From Pseudomonas fluorescens (GTDB lineage Bacteria; Pseudomonadota; Gammaproteobacteria; Pseudomonadales; Pseudomonadaceae), in the NCBI RefSeq assembly GCF_000802965.1, contig NZ_JSAK01000020.1, forward strand, positions 124,001 through 188,000: a stretch of 64,000 nt of DNA. Reading direction: 5' to 3'. Both the position numbers and the translations under genes were made by a program. The notes under the pieces are model-generated. The model made no database searches. It saw nothing but the letters and a program-made list of their open reading frames with translations, and had not been told where the DNA came from. Positions 59,425 to 64,000 of the stretch are shown here, one piece after another (within the stretch, counting starts at the first letter, position 1; every line of letters begins with the position of its first letter).

Positions 59425-60205
59425 TTTTCTGCTTTACGCCCTGCTCGCAGGTCTGGCTCTGGCAGTGGTCGCGGGACCGCTGGGTTCATTCGTGGTCTGG
59501 CGGCGCATGGCCTATTTTGGCGACACCCTGTCCCACGCGGCTTTGCTGGGTGTGGCATTGGGCTTCCTGCTGGATGTCAGCCCGACCGTTGCAGTGACCG
59601 TAGGCTGTTTGCTCTTGGCGGTGTTGCTGGTGACCCTTCAACAGCGCCAACCGCTGGCGTCTGACACGCTTTTGGGAATTCTCGCACCGAGCACCCTCTC
59701 TTTGGGGCTGGTGGTACTAAGCTTCATGCACGAAGTGCGGATCGACCTGATGGCGTATCTGTTCGGCGACCTGCTGGCGATCAGCCCGACCGATCTGGCC
59801 TGGATTCTCGGCGGCAGCGCGGCGGTGCTGGGGTTGCTGGTGACGTTGTGGCGGCCATTGCTGGCAATTACCGTGCACGAGGAACTGGCGCGGGTCGAAG
59901 GCCTGCCCGTGGCGGGGTTGCGCATGGCGCTGATGCTGCTGATCGCCGTGGTAATTGCAGTGGCGATGAAAATCGTCGGTGTATTGCTGATTACTTCGTT
60001 GCTGATCATCCCGGCGGCTGCGGCGCAACGTCACGCTCGCTCACCGGAGCAGATGGCACTGGGCGCGAGCCTGTTGGGCATACTCGCCGTATGCGGCGGG
60101 CTGGCGCTGTCCTGGTTCAAGGACACCCCCGCCGGCCCATCGATCGTGGTAACGGCCGCCGCGCTGTTTCTGCTGAGTTTTGTTCTGCCCCGTCGAGGGG
60201 TGTAG
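59417..60205 (+). CDS. znuB: Zinc ABC transporter permease ZnuB
   Basis: A 262-aa inner-membrane permease of the ABC-3 family with about seven to eight helices. It begins ADFLLYALLAGLALAVVAGPLGSFVVWRRMAYFGDTLSHAALLG and includes the ATPase-coupling loop DLLAISPTDLAWI and VAMKIVGVLLITSLLIIPAAAAQ. The ATG at 59417 overlaps znuC by 8 bp. Confidence 0.96.
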   Translation: MADFLLYALLAGLALAVVAGPLGSFVVWRRMAYFGDTLSHAALLGVALGFLLDVSPTVAVTVGCLLLAVLLVTLQQRQPLASDTLLGILAPSTLSLGLVVLSFMHEVRIDLMAYLFGDLLAISPTDLAWILGGSAAVLGLLVTLWRPLLAITVHEELARVEGLPVAGLRMALMLLIAVVIAVAMKIVGVLLITSLLIIPAAAAQRHARSPEQMALGASLLGILAVCGGLALSWFKDTPAGPSIVVTAAALFLLSFVLPRRGV

Positions 60206-60242
60206 ACTTGCTCGTTTTTTGCGCAAATAGAGAGTCGCAGGA

Positions 60243-60956
60243 ATGAAGTTCGCCTCCCGTTATCTGCTCCTTGTCGCATTTTCTTTGCTGCTGGGCGCTT
60301 GCCAAAGCACGCCACCGGCGGCCACTGAGGCCACCGATGCGCGGGCCACGGCCATTGCACAGCTTGAGCAAAGCCTCGCCAGCAGCGAGTTGGCCACGGC
60401 CGAAGATCAGCTGGCGGCTTTGCAGGCCGAATCGCCCAACGATCAATCCCTTGAGCAATATCAGCGGCAATTGGCCGAGGCCTATCTGATGCGCAGTCAG
60501 ATTGTGTTGCAAAAAGGCGACGTGAATGCCGCGGCCACTGCTTTGGCCCGTGCCCGCGCGTTGATGCCCAAGGCTCCGGCGCTGACCGGTGGCGTCAACG
60601 GCTCCATCGCTCAAGCCCGCAAAGCTGAACTGGAAAAAGCCGAAGCCGCCCTCAAGGCTGCCGAAGCCCAGCCCAAAGCCAAGGTCATCGACCCGACGGC
60701 TGAAAGCACCACCGTTGCGTTGAACATCAACGATATGGCCAAGTTGCGTCGTCAACTGGACGCTATCGCCGCCGATGTAGTGAATTTTCAGTGTGATGTG
60801 AGCATTCAGGCGCCGCGCACGGATGACTATCCGTGGTTGGCGAATTTGCTGACCAAGCGAGTGAAGAAACTCGATCCGCAATTTGACCTGAACCTGGAGC
60901 GGCAGATTATTCGCAGCGTTCCGGCGCAGATGGTGTTGAGTCCGCGTAAGCCTTAA
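60243..60956 (+). CDS. Lipoprotein with TPR-like helices (PA5502-like)
   Basis: A 237-aa protein with the lipobox LLGAC (Cys at residue 20) after a hydrophobic signal. The region 25-120 is helical with TPR-like repeats (ALQAESPNDQSLEQYQRQL, ADVNAAATALARARALMP), then an Ala/Lys/Glu-rich coiled stretch (ARKAELEKAEAALKAAEAQ), then a C-terminal globular part. It follows znuB by 37 bp and may share the zinc operon, but a role in zinc uptake is not shown by sequence. Confidence 0.8.
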   Translation: MKFASRYLLLVAFSLLLGACQSTPPAATEATDARATAIAQLEQSLASSELATAEDQLAALQAESPNDQSLEQYQRQLAEAYLMRSQIVLQKGDVNAAATALARARALMPKAPALTGGVNGSIAQARKAELEKAEAALKAAEAQPKAKVIDPTAESTTVALNINDMAKLRRQLDAIAADVVNFQCDVSIQAPRTDDYPWLANLLTKRVKKLDPQFDLNLERQIIRSVPAQMVLSPRKP

Positions 60957-60959
60957 AAG

Positions 60960-61036
60960 AAAAGATCGCAGCCTGCGGCAGCTCCTACAGAGATGGGTGA
61001 TTACCCTGTAGGAGCTGCCGAAGGCTGCGATCTTTT
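60960..61036. repeat. REP doublet (AAAAGATCGCAGCC...GGCTGCGATCTTTTG family)
   Basis: An inverted pair in the convergent gap between the lipoprotein and katE. It could act as a terminator stem. Confidence 0.87.
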
Positions 61037-61042
61037 GCTTTA

Positions 61043-63181
61043 TTACGCCGGAATCGCCTTCGCCTTCGGCTCCCGATCCCAAACCCGATGCTGCCCAATC
61101 GCCGCAAAAAACGGCTTGGCCAATTTGCCATTCGTGCCCACGATCAACCCCGCATCAACCTCCAGCTTCAACACATCCAGCAACTGCTTCGCCTCGCCAT
61201 GCAACGCGATCGCTTTCAAGTGTTTGTAGGCCTCAAGCAGGTAGTGCAACGCAACGCCGTCCGCGCTCAGCGACTTGATTGACGCTGCACCTCCGGGTAC
61301 GAACACCGCGTCGAAGGCAATGGACGGCATGCCTTCCATCGATGCATCCACCGGCAGCATTTTGCCGTCGGCGGTGGTGACCGGAGCCGAGGTAGGGCCG
61401 AGCAATTTAGCGTGCGCACCTTCGGCTTCCAGCGCTTTTTTCATTGCATCAATCGCGGCGCCATCAACGCCATTGGCCGCCAGAATCGCCACTTTGCGGG
61501 TTTTGATATCGCCCGGCAGCAGGTTGGCCTGGCTCAGGGCTGGCGAACGCTCCAAAGAGATTTTTGGCACGTCGACAGTTCCGGCTTTTGGCGCAGGCAG
61601 GCCGAGGTTCTGCGCCACGCGCTTGGCCAGCTCCAGATCGATGTTGGCGAGGATCTCGTTGACCTCACGCGCACGGATGAACTCTCGTTCAACCTTGCCC
61701 AGTTCAAAGCTATAGGCCGAGATGATGTGCTCTTGCTCGTGCTTGCTCATGCTGTGGAAGAACAGGCGCGCCTGGGAGAAGTGGTCGCTGAACGACTCGC
61801 TGCGCTGGCGGATTTTGTTGGCGTCGATACGTTCCGGATAACTCTCGAAGCCGCCGTCCTGAGCGGCGGGCGGGGTTTCTTTCGGCCAGCCGCCGTCGAT
61901 GGAATTCGGCTCGTAGGAGGCGCGACCCTTATCGATGGTGGTGCGGTGCAGCGCATCGCGCTGACCGTTGTGGAACGGTGCTACCGGACGGTTGATCGGG
62001 ATTTCGTGAAAATTCGGTCCACCGAGTCGGCTGATCTGCGTGTCGGTGTAGGAAAACAGCCGACCTTGTAGCAGCGGATCATTGGAGAAGTCGATCCCCG
62101 GCACGATATGCCCTGGGCAAAAAGCGACCTGCTCGGTTTCAGCGAAGAAATTGTCCGGATTGCGGTTGAGGGTCATTTTCCCCAGCGGCGTAATGGGGAC
62201 GAGCTCTTCGGGAATCAGCTTGGTGGGGTCGAGGATGTCGAAATCGAAGGCGTGTTCGTTTTCCTCCTCGATGACCTGGACGCCCAGCTCCCACTCCGGA
62301 TAGTCCCCCATTTCGATGGCTTCCCAGAGATCGCGACGGTGGTAATCGGTGTCTTTGCCCGCCAGTTTCTGCGCTTCGTCCCACACGAGGGAGCAAGTGC
62401 CGGCTGTAGGACGCCAGTGGAATTTCACAAAGCGCGATTTACCTTCGGCGTTGATCAACCGGAAGGTGTGCACGCCGAAGCCCTGCATGCTGCGCAGGCT
62501 TTTCGGGATGGCCCGGTCGGACATGGCCCAGATCACCATGTGCGCTGATTCCGGGACCAACGAAACAAAGTCCCAGAACGTATCGTGGGCCGAGCCGCCG
62601 GTAGGAATCTCGTTGTGCGGTTCGGGTTTTACCGCGTGGACGAAATCCGGAAACTTGATGGCGTCCTGAATGAAAAACACCGGCATGTTGTTGCCCACCA
62701 GGTCGAAGTTACCTTCGTCGGTGAAGAACTTCACGGCAAACCCACGTACATCGCGCACGGTATCGCCGGAACCACGGGGGCCCTGCACGGTAGAAAACCG
62801 AACGAACACGGGTGTCTGCTTCCCAGGATCTTGTAGGAAACCGGCTTTGGTAAGGACGGAGTGGTTCTCGTAGGACTGGAAGAAACCATGGGCGCCCGTA
62901 CCCCGCGCATGCACGATGCGCTCGGGAATGCGTTCATGGTCAAAGTGCGTGATCTTTTCACGCATGATGAAATCTTCCAGCAGCGACGGCCCACGGGCGC
63001 CGACCTTCAGGGTGTTCTGATTGTCCGCCACCTTCACGCCTTGATTGGTGCGCAAGGCCTGGCCGGTGGCGTCGGAGCGGAAGTTTTCCAGGCTATCGAG
63101 TTTGGTGTTGGTGTTGCTGCGGTCCGGGGTATCGGTCCCGGCCAGTGCGCTCTTGGGGGCGGCAGGCTTTTTCGTACTCAT
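61043..63181 (-). CDS. katE: Large-subunit catalase HPII
   Basis: A 712-aa monofunctional heme catalase. The core has FDHERIPERIVHARGTGAHGFF (catalytic His), FSTVQGPRGSGDTVRDVRG, VGNNMPVFFIQDAIKFPDFVHAVKPEPH (catalytic Asn region) and YTDTQISRLGGPNFHEIPIN (heme Tyr loop). The extra C-terminal domain of about 150 residues is flavodoxin/DJ-1-like (KVAILAANGVDGAAIDAMKK), which defines the large-subunit class. The start ATG at 63181 follows GAGGAG. In relatives katE is stationary-phase controlled; no such signal was resolved here. Confidence 0.96.
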   Translation of the reverse strand: MSTKKPAAPKSALAGTDTPDRSNTNTKLDSLENFRSDATGQALRTNQGVKVADNQNTLKVGARGPSLLEDFIMREKITHFDHERIPERIVHARGTGAHGFFQSYENHSVLTKAGFLQDPGKQTPVFVRFSTVQGPRGSGDTVRDVRGFAVKFFTDEGNFDLVGNNMPVFFIQDAIKFPDFVHAVKPEPHNEIPTGGSAHDTFWDFVSLVPESAHMVIWAMSDRAIPKSLRSMQGFGVHTFRLINAEGKSRFVKFHWRPTAGTCSLVWDEAQKLAGKDTDYHRRDLWEAIEMGDYPEWELGVQVIEEENEHAFDFDILDPTKLIPEELVPITPLGKMTLNRNPDNFFAETEQVAFCPGHIVPGIDFSNDPLLQGRLFSYTDTQISRLGGPNFHEIPINRPVAPFHNGQRDALHRTTIDKGRASYEPNSIDGGWPKETPPAAQDGGFESYPERIDANKIRQRSESFSDHFSQARLFFHSMSKHEQEHIISAYSFELGKVEREFIRAREVNEILANIDLELAKRVAQNLGLPAPKAGTVDVPKISLERSPALSQANLLPGDIKTRKVAILAANGVDGAAIDAMKKALEAEGAHAKLLGPTSAPVTTADGKMLPVDASMEGMPSIAFDAVFVPGGAASIKSLSADGVALHYLLEAYKHLKAIALHGEAKQLLDVLKLEVDAGLIVGTNGKLAKPFFAAIGQHRVWDREPKAKAIPA

Positions 63182-63390
63182 CAGGCGTAACTCCTCGGGG
63201 TATTTTCGAGATGCTTAAGTAGTGACTGATGAGGGTTTTAGCCGTTCCTTTTATCTGACCTTTGATCGCGTTATTGCCAAATGACTGGATGAATGCGAAA
63301 TAAATGCTAAGAACCTCTATACGGACAGGCTAAAATGCGCGCCCGGCTAACCGCTGATCCTTTTCCAACGCGCCCCACAAGGTTCGCTAC
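63182..63390. other. Intergenic region between katE and metN
   Basis: This divergent 209-bp spacer must contain promoters for katE and metN. No SAM riboswitch, REP element or clear palindrome was found. Confidence 0.5.
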
Positions 63391-64000
63391 GTGATCGAGT
63401 TTCAAAACGTCCATAAAACCTACCGCGTCGCCGGTAAGGATATCCCCGCCCTGCACCCGACCAGTCTGACGATTGAGAACGGCCAGGTCTTCGGCCTCAT
63501 CGGCCACTCCGGTGCGGGAAAAAGTACCCTGCTGCGTCTGATCAATCGCCTGGAGAACTCCAGTGGCGGCAAGATCTTCGTCGACGGCGAAGAAGTCACC
63601 GCGCTCGACGCCAACGGCCTGCGCCGTTTCCGTCAACAAGTCGGGATGATCTTCCAGCACTTCAACCTGCTGGCATCCAAGACCGTTGCCGACAACGTCG
63701 CGCTGCCGCTGACGCTGGCGGGTGAAATGTCCCGTGCTGAAATCGACCAGCGCGTCGCCGAATTGCTGGCGCGGGTGGGTTTGTCCGACCACGCCAACAA
63801 GTACCCGGCGCAATTGTCCGGCGGGCAAAAGCAGCGCGTCGGCATTGCCCGCGCCCTGGCGACCAAGCCGAAAATTCTGCTATGCGATGAAGCCACCAGC
63901 GCCCTCGACCCGCAAACCACGGCGTCGGTCCTGCAATTGCTGGCCGAGATCAATCGCGAGCTGAAGCTGACCATCGTGCTGATCACCCATGAAATGGACG
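63391..64000 (+). CDS. metN: Methionine ABC transporter ATPase MetN (cut by window edge)
   Basis: Starts with GTG at 63391 (IEFQNVHKTYRVAGKDIPAL) and runs off the right edge, so the C-terminus is missing (about 203 residues present). Walker A IGHSGAGKSTLLRL, Q-loop MIFQHFNLL, signature LSGGQKQRVGIARALATKP, Walker B ILLCDEATSALDP and the H-loop VLITHEMD are all present. The LINRLENSSGGKIFVDGEE block is typical of methionine importers. MetI and MetQ should follow outside. Confidence 0.93.
   Translation, partial: MIEFQNVHKTYRVAGKDIPALHPTSLTIENGQVFGLIGHSGAGKSTLLRLINRLENSSGGKIFVDGEEVTALDANGLRRFRQQVGMIFQHFNLLASKTVADNVALPLTLAGEMSRAEIDQRVAELLARVGLSDHANKYPAQLSGGQKQRVGIARALATKPKILLCDEATSALDPQTTASVLQLLAEINRELKLTIVLITHEMD

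Noticed and set aside
63182..63390. SAM/methionine riboswitch before metN
   Set aside because: No S-box-type stems found in the 209-bp gap, and pseudomonads are not expected to have one here.

Overview
The window is a GC-rich chromosomal segment of a Pseudomonas of the fluorescens type. This rests on gene content (glyQS-tag-htrB, trkA-rsmB-fmt-def, dprA-tsaC-hemF-aroE, algB-kinB, dsbA-cc4-engB-polA, zur-znuCBA, katE, metN), on GG(A/G)GG ribosome sites, and on many short palindromic REP elements typical of that group. The left part lies near the replication origin: the gene set matches the PA0006-PA0032 neighbourhood of P. aeruginosa as I remember it, and perfect DnaA boxes (TTATCCACA) are very abundant up to about 24 kb. 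No transposase, prophage, CRISPR, tRNA or rRNA was seen.

Layout. 1-7.5 kb: end of a sensor kinase, phospholipid acyltransferase, gmhB, glyS-glyQ, tag, a lipid A acyltransferase and a PilZ protein. 7.5-18.3 kb: TPR protein, trkA, rsmB-fmt-def (translation start and rRNA methylation), a LysM protein, dprA, tsaC, a quinone reductase, hemF and aroE. 18.4-23.8 kb: a choline-O-sulfate locus (SulP permease, ChoX-type binding protein, choline sulfatase, divergent LysR regulator). 23.9-31.5 kb: small enzymes, a citrate transporter with a long leader, TerC, a Na/Pi cotransporter and an M16 protease. 31.7-36.3 kb: a membrane protein and a four-gene MCE (Mla-like) lipid-transport operon. 36.4-39.1 kb: a SpmA-SpmB fusion and the gltP glutamate transporter.

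39.1-46.9 kb is the most interesting part. A small operon (95-aa membrane protein, 54-aa DUF1328 protein, Ivy-like lysozyme inhibitor) runs divergently from the alginate regulators algB-kinB. The intergenic region carries a complete sigma-54 promoter layout: a -24/-12 element, a perfect IHF site and an upstream palindrome. An EAL phosphodiesterase and an AmpD-type lipoprotein amidase follow. 47-52.5 kb: a GGDEF cyclase, an EEP-family hydrolase, dsbA, two cytochromes c and engB. Between engB and polA lies a 132-nt sRNA gene matching ErsA in position, predicted length, terminator and AlgU promoter. 52.8-64 kb: polA, a DUF2782 protein, thrB, the zinc-uptake genes znuA / zur-znuC-znuB, a lipoprotein, katE, and the start of metN, which runs off the right edge.

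Functional themes are envelope maintenance and stress (alginate regulation, ErsA, Ivy-like protein, MCE operon, amidase, lipid A acylation), osmoprotectant/sulfur use (choline sulfate), zinc homeostasis and c-di-GMP signalling. Start codons were chosen from ribosome-binding sites and family lengths. Comparisons with other genomes are from memory and were not searched.
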